Shown in pieces: positions 1 through 12,403 of a stretch of 64,000 bases of DNA (its first letter is position 1; each line of letters begins with the position of its first letter). The notes beneath the pieces are model-generated. The model was not told the origin of the DNA. It saw only the letters and a program-made list of their open reading frames with translations, and did not search any database. Made by a program: the position numbers and the translations under genes. The stretch is from Leptodontidium sp. MPI-SDFR-AT-0119 (lineage: Eukaryota > Ascomycota > Leotiomycetes > Helotiales > Leptodontidiaceae), in the NCBI GenBank assembly GCA_020726505.1, contig JAHLEZ010000033.1, forward strand, positions 248,001 through 312,000, given 5' to 3'.

Positions 1-657
1 GTGTGTGCAGACAGTGGCCGCCGACGTCAGCGAGATATGACCACCTATTTCGGCCGTCGACGTGCTTTGCGTAGAATCCGTGGCCTTGCTCGGGGTTTGT
101 CGTTCACTTTGAGGTTGCTCCGCTTCCCAATTGAGCAGCGACGAGATCGAAACGGGCGCAGGATACTTGGATATCAGCCACGTTCAAGTTAAGGACCTCT
201 AAAGAAAGGTTACCTAAGACTTACTCGATAGAGCTCACTGATATCTGGCGGATTGGCTGGCTGAACTGATGACCCATCCTCGCGACGTGCATTTGCCATA
301 TGGAAGGATGTTAAAATCGATGACAAGGAAGAGTGAGTTCCCTGGGATAGCGTCTGTCAGAATTATTCGAACAAAGATTGCAACAAGCGAAGATGGCTAT
401 GGGAAATATAATGGCGTGACTGTGAAATTTGACTAACTGACGTGTTAATCTGGAAGCGGCGCGACGGGTGGCTGGTCAGGTTCCCTGCAAAAATCAGCGA
501 TCGAGAATGGGTTCTTGGTCTTTTATGATGGAGGGGACCGTTTTTGAAGCCGGCGCATTGCACAGGTATGGCAATATCATTGCCCAATTATCGAACACCG
601 CCGTCAAACCCTGTCCAACGATAGACCAGCTAACCGCGGACCAATCAGTTCTGCGTC

Positions 658-705
658 TGCTTTCTGCCCCTTGTTTCTGCCCCCTGTTTCTGCCCCTGTT
701 TCTGC
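658..705. repeat. Short CTGTTTCTGCCCC tandem tract
   Basis: Four to five imperfect copies of a 10-13 bp unit built on TTTCTGCCCC lie head to tail. This is a simple local duplication with no visible coding role. Confidence 0.6.
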
Positions 706-1039
706 CCCCGGAATATTCTCGTTACGCTTAGCGACTCCCCACAATCAGATCCCTTCACCCTTCCTTATCTCTTCCGTTATCTTTGTGATATTTGCTGCTA
801 GTCAGGGCTGGAATTGTTCCGGTGACGCTGGTGAAGAAGCTGAGTGTTGGGAAAGCGGGGTAAAAGAGGCGAGGATGCAATTAAGGGAGGCATGAAGAGA
901 AGTCGGACGTAGACTATCTTGATGCACTGCAGCTTAAAATACCGAAAGGTCGCGTCTCTTTGCAAATACTGAAATAGATACTAACATCTGTCCCTGCGAC
1001 CCAAGACGCACCCTTTAACGAGACATGTCGTAGGTAAAT

Positions 1040-1440
1040 TAGATGCTAGGCATATACAAATTTAAGCATATGCCCTGTTACAAACGTCGCTTGAGAACCT
1101 CCTTTTTACTTAAGCATATGCCCAAAAATAAACGTCGATTAAGAGGCTTCATCATGACTACGGATATATGCAAATATAGGCTTATACCGCACAATAAAAT
1201 TCGCTTAAGAAACCTTGACTTTAGGCATATGGTCTGTAATAAATATCATTTAAGACCCCCATATTCTACGGCATCACTTTAAGCATATGCCCGCCCGTCA
1301 TAGAAGTCGCTTAAAACCCGTTTTTCACGCTATTGACTTTAGGCATATGCCATGTAAAAAAGTCGCTTAAGAACCTACAGTTTACAGCATTACCTTTAGA
1401 CATGTGCAGTTTTAAGCATGTACCACGAGGAAGGGTTCAA
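1040..1440. repeat. Diverged AT-rich GCATATGC satellite relic
   Basis: About six degenerate units of roughly 65 bp carry TTTAAGCATATGCC followed about 15 bp later by GTCGCTTAAGA. The AAGCATATGCC element is the same half-core seen in the large arrays at 12.6, 25.6 and 60.7 kb, but the unit body differs and is AT-shifted. It looks like an old, decayed branch of the same satellite superfamily. Confidence 0.65.
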
Positions 1441-2029
1441 GTTGGATCATCAGGACCCAAAAATTGTCCCTGAATGATTAGAGTTTTGAGAAAAGTCAGC
1501 ATTCTGTCAGGACGTCAAGCTGACGCAGATAATGGCTGTTTATCAATCCTTGATTTTCTAGAAAGGGGAACCCGCAAGTCACCTCGACTGCTGCTTGGCG
1601 GCCCGGTTTTCTGTTGCGTCCACCAGGCATCGGAAAGCTCCAGGACACCTCGCTTAACTGTTTACATGAAAATTCATCGCTCAAATGATCAATTGCACCA
1701 CAACCACAAGGGCAGCAGACATGTACAGTATCTACTTATACTGATAAGGAAGCAGTTTCTTCCTAACGAGGACTCACTACGCATGCGGCGGGTACTTCTA
1801 AGCCCATTCTAGATTGAATACTGCGTAAAGCCAACGATTTTACGAGTTCCAATCTCGCAGTCACTATTCCGGAAGAAAAAGACTTTCCCATGGAAAATCG
1901 TATGAAAAAACAAGATGGAGCGTAAGTTTCGGAGTATTGACAGCTAGCAACAACTAACCCTCCAGCCACGTAATGAGATGATCGTCCGCCCTGCCCATCC
2001 CACCTTCCTTATCCGGCTCCGAAAACGCT

Positions 2030-3079
2030 TCAAGTGATTGGAAGCAGTAGACAGTATCTCTCCCCAATCTCATTTAGTTTTCTCACCCATGCTATGTTCT
2101 CAAGCGACATATCCCATCTCTTTTCCTCAAATTCTTCGTTCTCGTGACCTTCCGGAAGTGTGATCCAAACGTCCTCCGAAAAGTATGGTGACTCGTTGTA
2201 TGAGCCTATTTTAGATCCTCTGATAAACCCTAGGGATCCGAGATCTATCAAGTACAGGCACCCTTTGGCACTGCTTGGGAAAGGCTCTCTATCAAGCTCG
2301 TCCACAAAAACCAGTTTCTGTAGATCTTCGGCCTGCCTTAAAAACCTTGGAAATCCCCAGAACAGATGAGTTCTTACACGCACCGCGAGAGTCTGGACGG
2401 GTCGAAGGATGGCACCGAGTTGGGTCATAATGTCGTCCACATCCGCTGATCCAGGTTCGTCAGGAAGGTCCAGAAATATCGTGTCTCGGGCCCAGTTGAC
2501 AAACGTGGCACTGCTATCGTTACCTTGTAAGCTGATCTGGCTGTAATATCTCAAGGCTTCGGATCGAGACTCGTGGTTGACGTATAGCAGTTCAATTCGC
2601 TGTGCTTCCACTTTGACTTCACAGCTTGCCGCTCTACGGTCGAATTTCGAAGTTATCGTGACGAGACGCGGCAGTAGTGCCAAGGTCCAAATTTTAACTC
2701 GGACTTCAGGTGGAAGTTTTGGGAAGCAGCCGAAAGTTAGTTCTTCGTCCTCTATCGCTTGACGAATTCGAGCCATAAATTTTTTATCTCCTCGGCATGC
2801 TTGCGGAGAGGAAGTGGGAAGGTTCAGGAGTCGCTGGTGAGCAGGAGATATGGGACGCGCAGGGAGAAGCAGCATGCTTGATTCGGGGGAGACTGAGGAG
2901 CGTCGGGGTTGGAAGCGGTCATTAAGTCTGCCTTCCAATGTTATAATAGCTGTTGCCAAAATCCAGTGGGCTTCATAGGCACTTGCTTGATAAGAGTTGC
3001 CCGAATAGGACTTTACTAAATCGGCAGACGCTTCTTTAATGGTTTCGCGCGAACCTAGTCCGCCAAACCCTGGCCGCAT
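2030..3079 (-). CDS. 2EXR-domain protein
   Basis: A single-exon 349-residue protein starting at ATG 3079. Residues about 115-135 contain FPKLPPEVRVKIWTLAL, the F-box-like first motif of the fungal 2EXR family, followed by VNHESRSEALRYY and WARDTIFLDL, the usual later blocks. Function of 2EXR proteins is unknown; the family is strongly expanded in filamentous ascomycetes. The final third aligns closely with the second 2EXR gene at 57301-58131 (for example HLFWGFPRFLRQ against HCFWGLARFLKQ, and both end YxLLLPxT), so the two are paralogs. Its N-terminal about 100 residues are absent from that paralog. It is divergent from the coiled-coil gene starting at 3169, with a 89-bp shared upstream region. 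Confidence 0.85.
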   Translation of the reverse strand: MRPGFGGLGSRETIKEASADLVKSYSGNSYQASAYEAHWILATAIITLEGRLNDRFQPRRSSVSPESSMLLLPARPISPAHQRLLNLPTSSPQACRGDKKFMARIRQAIEDEELTFGCFPKLPPEVRVKIWTLALLPRLVTITSKFDRRAASCEVKVEAQRIELLYVNHESRSEALRYYSQISLQGNDSSATFVNWARDTIFLDLPDEPGSADVDDIMTQLGAILRPVQTLAVRVRTHLFWGFPRFLRQAEDLQKLVFVDELDREPFPSSAKGCLYLIDLGSLGFIRGSKIGSYNESPYFSEDVWITLPEGHENEEFEEKRWDMSLENIAWVRKLNEIGERYCLLLPIT

Positions 3080-3168
3080 ATACCTTCGTTTACCATCTCA
3101 CACATAAATTTCGCCGAACAGCGTTTCATTACATCCGTCCGAAAATAATTCGCCGTACTCAATTCGAC

Positions 3169-3678
3169 ATGGACTCAATCACTGAGGTAAGGATTCCACC
3201 TTGCAATTTCACGCTTCTAACTTGATTGCAGCTAGAGCCATCCCCCACGATTGACATAGTCGACTTTGAGGAGCCACGAACGCCGACGATGACAGCCCTC
3301 AATGTGGCCGAGGCGCATGATTGGCAATCGCGCATCAAGGACGCCGAATCAGAACTTGCCACGGAGCGCAAGAGGCTCTACCATGAGAGGAAGAAGACTC
3401 GGCGACTCCAGAATGAGGTCAATACGTATCACAACAATTTGGTAATCTCGAAGCGCGTTAGTGATGAGGCAATAACCCAATGCCAGTCCTTGTTGCACAC
3501 GAATGCTCTACTCGCCCAAGAAGTGCAAAAGCAGAAGACAGCGGTTGAGACTTTGGAGGCCTTGATCCAAAAGCTTTGTACTCAGCATAGAGAAGGGAGC
3601 GTATTCACACAAGTACCAGTGTGGCAGGCAGCTGGGCTCTTATCGACTGGCATGGAGGGTATTGTTGAGGTGGATTAG
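3169..3678 (+). CDS. Small coiled-coil protein, two exons
   Basis: Exon 1 is 3169-3186 (MDSITE), intron 3187-3231 (45 bp, GTAAGG donor, TTCTAAC branch, TTGCAG acceptor) and exon 2 is 3232-3678, giving 154 residues. The middle is a heptad-rich coiled coil of Glu, Arg, Lys and Gln (about residues 30-125) and there is no membrane segment. A very short first exon and a coiled-coil body are shared with the genes at 17798, 18940 and 15703, which suggests a loose local family. No enzymatic motif is visible and I cannot name a function; the paired upstream region with the 2EXR gene could give shared expression, which is inference. Confidence 0.7.
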
Positions 3679-5016
3679 ATATGCCTTCAAGGAAGTGGAT
3701 TAAACTTTTGCCCAGCAGTAAAGTCTTTATAATATGACCGTACTGCATGATAAATAATTTGACTCTACAGCAGGGGCATGCATCAAGTGTAGACGACTGC
3801 AAGGCTTAAACTTTCGCTGTTGAAAGATTTCCTAACCCTAAGCGGGGTTGCGTGGCGCGAGCTTGTCTTCTAAGGCGCAGCCAAGGAGGAGCTACAGGCT
3901 TTGTAGCTAACCCGAGAATTTGGTGCATGAATTTGCTCTACACTTATGGGATCTTGCGTTGGTGATAGAGGTGGTGATGGAGCTTTGCGCAGCCTCTACA
4001 AGTTGGGAAAACGCCGCAACGAATAGGAGAAGCGTCACAGCATAAAGACAATTTGAAAGAGGAGAGAGGAAAGGTAGAGGTCCTTGACGCTTGAAGAGGA
4101 GAGTGGCTGTTGGTGTAGTTGGAGAGTTGAAGTAGGCGAAGTCAGTGGGGAGGGGCTACCATATTCTCTGGTGGCAGAGCTAAGCGAGGAATTGTTTACT
4201 TCAAAGGTTAGGGGTTCTGACCAATCAAGTGTGCCTGACATGGCTTCAACTCCACTCCTTTGATATTTGAAAGCTCGCTCTGGGCTGTTGCACTTTGTTC
4301 GACGAGTTGATTACTCGAAGAAGAGGGCGGAAGGGCATGTGGCAGGGCGACTGATCTATTTGGCGACGTCACGTCACCGGATACAGATTCAGCTAGGAAA
4401 CTCTAAATACAAGAGCGCCTGCCGGCATTCTATCTATTTTTAATAACAATGACAATTGCTCTACTAACGATAGTTCTATCAGATTGATTCTCCCTCCCGA
4501 ACCCTATTTAACAAACTATACTCTTCTAATATGCACCTAACTATTGAGACCGTGTAGCGATCCTGCGAAGTCACGTTGGAAGGTCAATAGTAAATGGGTA
4601 CACAACGAGGATTCTAATTGTGTCTAGATACAATAGGGGCTCAAGACAGAAAAAGTAGCGCAGCGTGCCAATCTCGGGTAGGGAATGTAGTGATGTAAGA
4701 GAAGCGCAGGAGTAAGGAATTGACAGGAATAAGATCCATCGTTTTCGATCTTGGTCTGCTAAGCTGATCAGCACCCATCGACAAGAGGGTTTGATAAGGG
4801 GTTACATACCGTTGAGGACCCAGCCATTTTGGATAAGAGAAGTACTGAAGATAAAATGAAGGAGAAAGAAAAGAAGAGTGAAGCATGCAGAAAGGGAGCG
4901 AGAAGGAACCGGTGTTGAATAGGTTCCATCTTACCCGGTTCTACCACGACAGTCAGTACAAAGCTACAAAGAGTAGGGTTGTCTATACCATAGAAGACTC
5001 AGGCCCGACTCTGAGA
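3679..5016. other. Intergenic, nothing supported
   Basis: Several short frames occur, including a 68-residue minus-strand frame starting at ATG 4241 (Ser/Thr-rich start, hydrophobic end), but none has introns, homology I recognise or consistent codon character. No repeat or RNA gene was seen. Confidence 0.35.
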
Positions 5017-7022
5017 CTATACCCTTGCATTAGCCATCGCGAAAACCAAATTTTTGAGCTCTTGCTTGAGGTCTTGCATCTCCTTCCTCATCTCGGCAAC
5101 TTCGCTCCCGAGCGCGATAGTCTTCGATACATCAGAGTGAGCGCTCGATCTGGAACTACTTCTGCTCCCCCGTCTGGTGGTCCTTTCCCCCGTTCGATTC
5201 TTTGGTGGTACGAATAATTGTTCATGAGCGGTCTCTGAGAGTTCTCCCTTGACCCGTGCCTCTCGTCTGCGACGTCTCGCCGTAGGTTTCTCGATGACCA
5301 TCTGTCTGGGCTCGCTCATAGTTTCTGGTTCAATCATCCAGGCGGGGACCTTGTTATTTGCTTTCAAGACTTCTTGTATTTCAAAGTCCGCATCGATATT
5401 CCCGAGCATGCCTCGTAGAGCTGTCCTGCTCAGTATGTCCTCCGTTCCATCCTTGAATTGAACCAAGCCATAGCCAGGAGGGTGGTGAGGTCTGTCACTC
5501 GTCCTTGTTTTGAAAGGTATCGCAGTGAAGTCAATCAAGGAATGAAATGACTCTCGGTGTTCCTTAGTGTAGCGGTCGCCTGAATAGCGAGCATCGATGA
5601 TTTGCTCCTTTGGCAAGCTCAGATATCCTTGTTTCGCCCTTTCCCCAATGGACGCACCCGGGACTAATTCAATCGTGCCTTCGTCTTCGTCTTTCAGGAT
5701 GAATTGATAACCATGTATGTAGGTCACGTCTTTCCCCGGGACGCCATTTACCATACGAGCCCCCGTGCGTGTCTTCGGAATCATTGCTATTATCTTCTCC
5801 CCGGTCAATGTGTAGCCTGGCCCCCTCCACTTCACTGCGGTATTCTTTTGAGGGGAAGCCGGTTTGCGAGTCGTTGAAAAGTCGCCGCCGTGGCCTGTGT
5901 TTTGTTGGCCTCGGCTCGGCGGACTGCCACCGTTGGGTTTGAATAAAGCTTCGACTAAAGCTTCATAACACCATGCAGAATCATAATCGTTCTTTGTGAT
6001 GACATTCTTGAGAGTCTTGTCGATTTTATCCACCCCCTCCCATGCACTCCGGTCACGGGGGTCCTTTTTGAGCTTCTCCCAATGTGGCCTCGCAAGAAGG
6101 GCATTGCTCTCGAAGATAGTATACTGGATGAGGAATTGGCCGAGGTTCTTGTCATCTAAGCCATCCTTTTTGTTTTGGGCTTTGATTTGATCATTGAAGC
6201 TGTTTACTTGTTCCATCAGCATCGGCTTCTCCCGTGCCGAAGGTGGGTCGTCCAATATTCCTTGGATCAGTGATGTTGCGGCCCTGTAAATGGCCTTGAT
6301 GGCCTCGTTCGGCTTCAGCGTGGTTGATACCTCGTCACGACTGACATCGCTCAGGTCGCTACCGGAATCGTCGCCGTCAAAAGCGTTGGGGCCGAACTCC
6401 TCACCAAATGGCCTTTCGGGTGGTGAGTATCTCTCCTGTGCCCTGTCATAAGATCTTCTCTCGCTGGGATCTTTCAGGACATCGTGAGCAGTTGAGAGCC
6501 CTGAAAACAATATTAGATCAATTTGTTTAGATAGAGGCAGGCTGACATACGTTGGAAGGCCAGCTCAGCATCTTGCCATTTGTTTTTGTCCGGGTGTGTG
6601 AGTTTAGAGAGTTTTTTGTATTGTTTATTGATCTCATCAGGTGTGCAAGTCTTCTCTAGACTAAGAATGCCATAGTAATCTTTGCTGTTGGTATCCGTAA
6701 TCTGCTTGATTGTACGGTAGGATTTTTCGGATCGTCTGGGGTCGTTCGGAGCTGGTGGATCTCGAGATGCATCTGGCATTTTTGTGTCCTCTGGCATTTC
6801 TGTATCCTCTGGCAACTCATCTTCAACAAAAGGGTTTCTGCTTGTAGTTACTGGTGGAAGTTCAAAGTGCCGCTGGGTATGGTCAGTCTCCCTGGGATTG
6901 GAACTGGCAGCCGCTTCAGGTGCCATAGCAACCTGACTAGAGGATGCCATGTTTTTTCGAGTCTCGTTTGGCTGGAGCTGATTTTGGAACAACTGTACGA
7001 GATCATCCATTCCTCCCCACAC
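5017..7022 (-). CDS. DnaJ (J-domain) protein with long C-terminal region
   Basis: Exon 1 is 7022-6551, intron 6501-6550 (50 bp, GTATGT to TTTTCAG) and exon 2 is 6500-5017, total 651 residues. The intron splits the J domain: exon 1 supplies DYYGILSL and the diagnostic HPD at about residues 143-145, and exon 2 continues LSTAHDVLKDPSERRSYD, so joining restores a complete domain at about 114-185. J domains stimulate Hsp70 ATPase; the client is unknown. The N-terminus is acidic and Pro-rich. Downstream there is a basic NLS-like ARRRRREAR segment and a terminal heptad coiled coil. The J domain is internal rather than N-terminal and no zinc-finger region or C-terminal DnaJ domain is seen, so it is a type III-like J protein. 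Start could also be Met5 or Met25. Confidence 0.85.
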
Positions 7023-7365
7023 GATATGGGTGTGGAAGTTGTGGAGGTAGCTTCCAGGTGGGTGAGGACAGATACTTATAAGTATCTCTGTAACATTGGG
7101 TTCAAGGCCCTACAATAACAGCATCTGAGTATTTTGGATTGTATTATACTGGCGGATGCCTTATTTAAGACACGGCTTGTGTAAGAGAGTTCCACGTCAT
7201 GGTGCTTCATCAGACGCATGCCCCCTTTCTATCATGCAAACCAGGCGTGAGATTCTCTAACTTGTGGGGATTTCAGCTGAACTCTGGCTTATTACTTCCG
7301 ACTCTAGAATCTCCAATGTGCTTTGGAATTTTGTGTTTCTGACTTGAAGTGAACACAAGCTCAAC

Positions 7366-7899
7366 ATGTTTCGATTGACTCTCACGGCTTCGACACTCCT
7401 CATTCTGGGAGCCTTCGCTCTGGCCACGGCGGTCCTACCTGAATCTTCAGTCGGATTGACAACAACCTCAGACCAAAGCTTCGCTTCCAGTATCGCCCCC
7501 TTGGCCACTGTCGTTATTGATTCCGAACATCTCAGCCGCAATAGCACTGTCCGAACCGCAGTGACAACCGTCGTCGTATTGTGTCCAAAGTTATCAGGAG
7601 GAACAACAGCTTCTGTGCTTTTCCCAGAGCCGCCCTCGGGACCATTCTCTTGGTCAAATCAAACTTTCCACAAGGGTAGCTCTACGCAAACGAATTCCGC
7701 AACAGTCTTACAAGCTACCGATCTCGCATCTCCGTCGTCAATGAGCCCAAATTTGATCTTCGATAATGGCCCAACGCCTCCTCTTCCTTTATCCACATCG
7801 ACAAATTCCACGTTAGTCACAGGCTCGGGGCATCGTTTGGTCCATCGGGATCGATTGCTCTGGCTCTTCTTCGGAATGGTGAACATAGGAGTAATGTAA
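7366..7899 (+). CDS. Small Ser/Thr-rich secreted or surface protein
   Basis: A 177-residue single exon from ATG 7366. Residues 1-22 form a classic signal peptide (MFRLTL then TLLILGAFALATAVL). The mature part is rich in Ser, Thr and Pro with several NxS/T glycosylation sequons, only one cysteine, and it ends with a 14-residue hydrophobic stretch (LLWLFFGMVNIGVM) after HRDR. That tail could be a GPI-attachment signal or a short membrane anchor, so a cell-wall protein is the likeliest role. It is divergent from the DnaJ gene across 343 bp. I recognise no family; homolog conservation would be needed to settle whether it is a true gene. Confidence 0.55.
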   Translation: MFRLTLTASTLLILGAFALATAVLPESSVGLTTTSDQSFASSIAPLATVVIDSEHLSRNSTVRTAVTTVVVLCPKLSGGTTASVLFPEPPSGPFSWSNQTFHKGSSTQTNSATVLQATDLASPSSMSPNLIFDNGPTPPLPLSTSTNSTLVTGSGHRLVHRDRLLWLFFGMVNIGVM

Positions 7900-8244
7900 A
7901 GTGTCATTTGGAGTATATGAAGGGTCATTTGAAACAAGGCTCAACTTTAGGACAAGGCACAGTTTTAGGTGTGGAGGTTGTATAAGACTCAATTTTTGTC
8001 GGATGAGAAGAGCCGTGTAGTAAACACGGTTTACCTCGCATTAGCTAGATAGTTGAAAATTCTCCCACCTTCAAGCCTCATTCGTATACTCAAGGACTTT
8101 TCGAGCTTTGTATTGATGAGATGCTATCAAGTAGGTCCGAATAGTATCCTTCCAACACATCCAATCGCCCAGTCCCCCTACTACCCTCTTTACCGGTTTA
8201 TTCTATAAGCAAATCTTTCCTACATACATCACCAGGTTCTGCAT

Positions 8245-8508
8245 CTAGACCACCTCCTCAACGGCTCCCTTAGCCTGCTTCAACAAAGCCGACTCCAGTT
8301 TCCTTTCTCGTAGTGTATTGTCTTGTTGGAAAGAAGCTGAGCGGAAGATTGGATGTATATCTTGCACGGAATCATGGCGATTGCCCATGTCGTGGCGTGG
8401 TTCCTTCACAACACTGACGATCCGTGGTCTTCGCGGCTCGGCGCCATCGTCGGCCAATTTCTTGAGATGCTTCGGTAGACCAAACGCCATTCCACAACCG
8501 CAAAACAT
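8245..8508 (-). CDS. Small Cys-Gly N-terminus protein, 5'UTR intron
   Basis: An 87-residue protein from ATG 8508 beginning MFCGCGMAFG, then charged and Arg-rich. Directly upstream on the minus strand sits a well-formed intron at 8516-8568 (GTTAGT donor, GCTAACG branch, CTAG acceptor); extending the frame into the upstream exon meets a stop, so the intron would lie in the 5' untranslated region. The spliced signal is the main evidence that this short frame is expressed. No family is recognised. Confidence 0.45.
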   Translation of the reverse strand: MFCGCGMAFGLPKHLKKLADDGAEPRRPRIVSVVKEPRHDMGNRHDSVQDIHPIFRSASFQQDNTLRERKLESALLKQAKGAVEEVV

Positions 8509-8859
8509 GATGATTCTAGACGTTACACGTTAGCATATTGCCGACGATATGAGAGATATTGAACTAACGGCGTAGAAGATTAGAGGCAAGTAGAAGCACT
8601 GGATCCGAGATGTGATGAGAATGTGTGTCGAAGACTAGGATGAAGCCAATACCTGATTATTGTATTGGGTATCTCAGTGGGAACAAGATATCACGCTGCA
8701 AGCAGTCGAGACTTTTACAACTACGATTTCCGTAGTTCAGCAGGGCCTATGCCAAATTTCAACATTCCTATATCTAAGCCTGAGAAGAAGGATATTTGAG
8801 CGCCGTATGGCCCGGTGTATGCCAGACCCAAGGCGATCTATTTTCTTCAGCCAGCACAT

Positions 8860-9290
8860 CGAGAAAGCATATGCTTAATCTCCCAATGAGCGACTTTGAA
8901 GCTGTACATCTAGGCATATGCCTGGTGACAAATGAAGCCGAGCAAGTCTTGATTTTAGATAGAAACAAATCCAGGCACTTCAAATTCAGTATAAGCTCTT
9001 GTGATGAAAGTTTCCGAGGATATCCTTATTACTTGATATATTTGAAGCGCATGAAAATTTAGGCATATGCAATTTATGTATGCGACGCCAGGACATCCCT
9101 TTAGATTTAAGCATATGAATTTGTCACAAAATGAAACCGAGGAAATCCTGTATAAGGTTATTTTTAGCTTAGAAATTTCTACATGTGTTAATTCTGAAGC
9201 GCAGATGTTTGAAGAAGGATTTCCCTATTCATCGCTTACTGAAGGGGCTTATGCCCAACTTATATATTCTTAAATCTCTTGTGAATCAAA
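8860..9290. repeat. Diverged GCATATGC satellite relic
   Basis: At least five half-cores (AAGCATATGC, AGGCATATGCC, TTAGGCATATGCAA, TTTAAGCATATGAA, GGGGCTTATGCCC) occur at irregular spacing with unit bodies of the type TGACAAATGAAGCCGAG. Several short frames open here only because of the repeat. I found nothing else between 8569 and 9709. Confidence 0.6.
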
Positions 9291-9709
9291 ATATCCTTAG
9301 CAATGTTTATTTTGAGGGTACATGGTTGATTTGAAGTATGCTTGAATTACTTATACCTATAGCTCACGTCAAAAGAGCACAGGTTGAAGTCCGAGAATGC
9401 CTGGAGTTGAGTCTGCTGAATAGTTGTATTTTGATGCTAGCATTTTGAACAGCAGGTTTTTTGAGACGCATGTTACACAAGAAATGCTCAATTTAACGTA
9501 TCTCATGTATGTCCGTCCTGGCTGTCTACGACTGTTGTTCAGCCGAGGTCCGCATCGACCAGGGTGGACAGCAGCAGTGAGTGTGTGAAAGTGGTTGAGC
9601 TAAAGCTCCCGGGCAGCTGAGGTACAGCGAAAATGAGTATTCACGAAACATTTCAACCTGAAGAAAGCGGCAGCAGGAAATTTTTTATTTTGATATCTAT
9701 TGAGATCCT

Positions 9710-12239
9710 TCACCACTCGTCTGCTTTGGGAAACCACGTGGGTACTGTAACCAAAATAACAAACTCGGTCAATCCGGGCACACGTGCTGCCACATGCTCG
9801 CATACCGGCCTCATGTCTTGCTTCATGTAATCGAAATGCTCTTCATTGCCTCTGGCAATGCGATTGTTTTTGGGCATAGGAAGCGCGTCTCTGAATGTGA
9901 AAGTCAACTCCTCGGGTCCCATACAATCATCAAAACCCACCTCCCTTGCAAACCAGGCGAAAAAGTCACGATTCTTCACCCTGGGACCGAGCACCGCACC
10001 AGGATAGGATCTACTCATGCGCCAGAATTTATCTACCTGGATGCGAACGGTAATTTGAGGAGGTGCAGGATTTGTGTTTCCAGCTCCGGATCTTTGCGTG
10101 TGACCTCGCGCACGCACATCGTCTTGTAAGGTTGTCGGAACATGGCTACGATCGGCAGTTTCCTTTGACGTAACCATGCCATAAGGTGGCGAAGAATGCT
10201 CTCGCGACATGAATCGAACATTTGGCTGTGTAGATTGGGCGATCTTGGATGGCGCCGTTCGTGTTGTTGCTGTCGACGACGTCGGCTGACAATTACGGCC
10301 ATCTGTCTTGCTGGTGATAGCATCATTAGCAAGCGTAACTGTTATCCTGAATTCCTCGAGACTAGGATTTTCCGACAGGCTAGTCGCAAACGACGTGAAG
10401 GCGAATTGTTTTAAAGCTTGAAAGTTGGCGCGATCATTTGGGGCGACAATCGTTGACCAGTTGTGTCCACCTGTAATGACGTCCAGGAATTCAAACTTCA
10501 GCCCGCCGAGAGACTCTCCGTTTCTGACGAGCCTTGAGTAGTGGTCAAAAAACTCCATCACGCTTTGGGACATTAACGCATTCACGCCGAGAATGTATCC
10601 CCCCGTGGCTTGGAAAAGCGAAGGAAATAGGATCCTTCCTATTGATTGGAATCTTTGGGAAGTGGCCGTGTCATGCCCACGCCTAGACACAAGGGTTGCG
10701 ACTTCGTAGGCATAGGACGGATCGGGTGCCAATGATTGGTTGAGTTTGCCTCTACTAGAGTACTTGGAGCCCGTTTGACTAGTTCCCGCCAGTGAACGCC
10801 TTGATTGGCGTGGCGGAGACTGCAACCGTGCCGTCGGGGTGATCACTACTGGAGATATCCCAGAAGATTCCATTGTTGGAGCTTTCGATGCTTGCCCGAA
10901 ACTGTCTCGTCGCCTCGAGGGTGAATATTGTTTTTGCACAATTGGATTCTCTTGTCCCGCTGCTATTGATCGAGAGGTTGGCGACGACTGCATGCCGACC
11001 GGCGCGGCCGGCGGAGGCGCCTGAGCCACAGAAACCGGGCTATTCATCCCTATATGTCCTGAGATGGTCGCCTCTGGTGAAGTTATCGATATTGTGGCAT
11101 CGCTGCGTTCGATATTATGAGGAAGATTGAGAGCCCTCAGCCGCACTCCTTCCTGGGTGCAGGCAGCCGTGGATGAGACCACTCCATCACAGGCCGAGGG
11201 AGGTTGTGATAGAGTGCCAGATACAACACTGGGTTCCCTGATTTTATCCGGTTGCAATTCAGCTTCGCCGACTGCGGAGCCAACAGTCGTAAGGGGTGTT
11301 TGATGACCGGCCGGTGGTGAAGGCATCTCGAGGACGTCGTCGTGACTATGCTGGGGAGTTGGCGAAGGAGAGGACTCTGAATCTTGATGGCGCCGAACAT
11401 TCGTGAGCTCAAGCTGGTTCGGTTGCAAAGAGGCTGTGCCTGGCAATGCGGATGTCGAAAGAGCCGATTCTGATGCTTGAAGGGCTCTCACAGCCATGTC
11501 TACATTCAAAGTATTAGCATCACTGAGAGGTTTGTTTCAAGGTAGCGATCTCACCAATGCAGTCGGAGGAAGTCTTGTCACTGGCCGCATTATCTGGATC
11601 GTCTGTTCGCTGTTTCTTTGTGCTCCTACAAAGAGGCACGTCCGCTCCTCGCTATGACTGATTAGCATATGAAGAAGATCGGACGAGAAATGTAACCTTC
11701 TCCTCTCCACCGGCAGCAGCCACGATGACATTCATGCCACAGTGCTCGAATTGGGGCAAGCTTCGAAACAAAGTGGACTCCGCCTGCTGGAAGGATTCTT
11801 CTTGAGCCGCCCAGGCAGTTTTCAAGAGTGTATGCTTGCTGAAACCGTAACCTCTCCGTATCAGTAAACAGTCACTTTTCCATTGCAGAGTAGATTCGCG
11901 AATGAGGGCGGAGCACTTCGAAGCCAGTGCGCTCTTGTAAGGCTCTGTTGGAGGAAGACTTGTCCGTCGCACGATGCTGTCGATGAGGGCCGAGAAAATA
12001 CCAACTCTCGATGTGCCTACGTGGTAGAGGTTGTGGCGATGCATCCATCGATAGATATAATTAAGAAGCAATGGCGGCCATGAGGCATCCTGAAGAATCA
12101 TGAGCAAGCTACTCACGTTGACTTCTACACCACATACCTTTTCGAGGAAAGCGATGTCAAGATTGCGAAACGCTGACACCTCATCTGGAGTTGGTTGAAT
12201 GCTGTCAACATGCTGGGTATAGCGATCAGTGTTAGCCAT
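9710..12239 (-). CDS. Orphan 809-residue protein, three exons
   Basis: Exon 1 12239-11697, intron 11652-11696 (45 bp), exon 2 11651-11555, intron 11500-11554 (55 bp, GTGAGA, GCTAATAC branch), exon 3 11499-9710. Exon 2 is too short for an unspliced frame but reads cleanly in phase and holds a basic RSTKKQR stretch typical of nuclear localisation. Exon 1 encodes an alpha-helical 180-residue region; the middle is Ser/Pro-rich and low complexity; the last 120 residues (VRIQVDKFWRMSR, then FFAWFAREVG) form a compact, better conserved-looking domain. I do not recognise the family. Architecture suggests a nuclear protein with two folded ends joined by a disordered linker, which is inference. Confidence 0.75.
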
Positions 12240-12403
12240 CGTAGTTGAGGGCTAGATTGGACTGAAAGACTGGCAGATCTTCTTCCTTTGAAATAGAATT
12301 TGCAGTTTGGAGACGGAGACGATTTTTTCTCTGATCTTAGCCACCATACGTACCTCGATAAGATATGAGTAACTTCGGCCGGCGGCGACGAGAATGGCAT
12401 ATC

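Larger units (their letters stand above)
1..2029. other. Left-end intergenic region, no supported gene
   Basis: No reading frame here has both an ATG start and convincing protein character. The Arg-rich frame open from base 1 to 192 begins with GTG and resembles nothing I recognise; it could be the tail of an exon lying outside the window. A short TTTCTGCCCC-type tandem tract lies at 658-705 and a satellite relic at 1040-1440; both are consistent with non-coding accessory DNA. Confidence 0.4.
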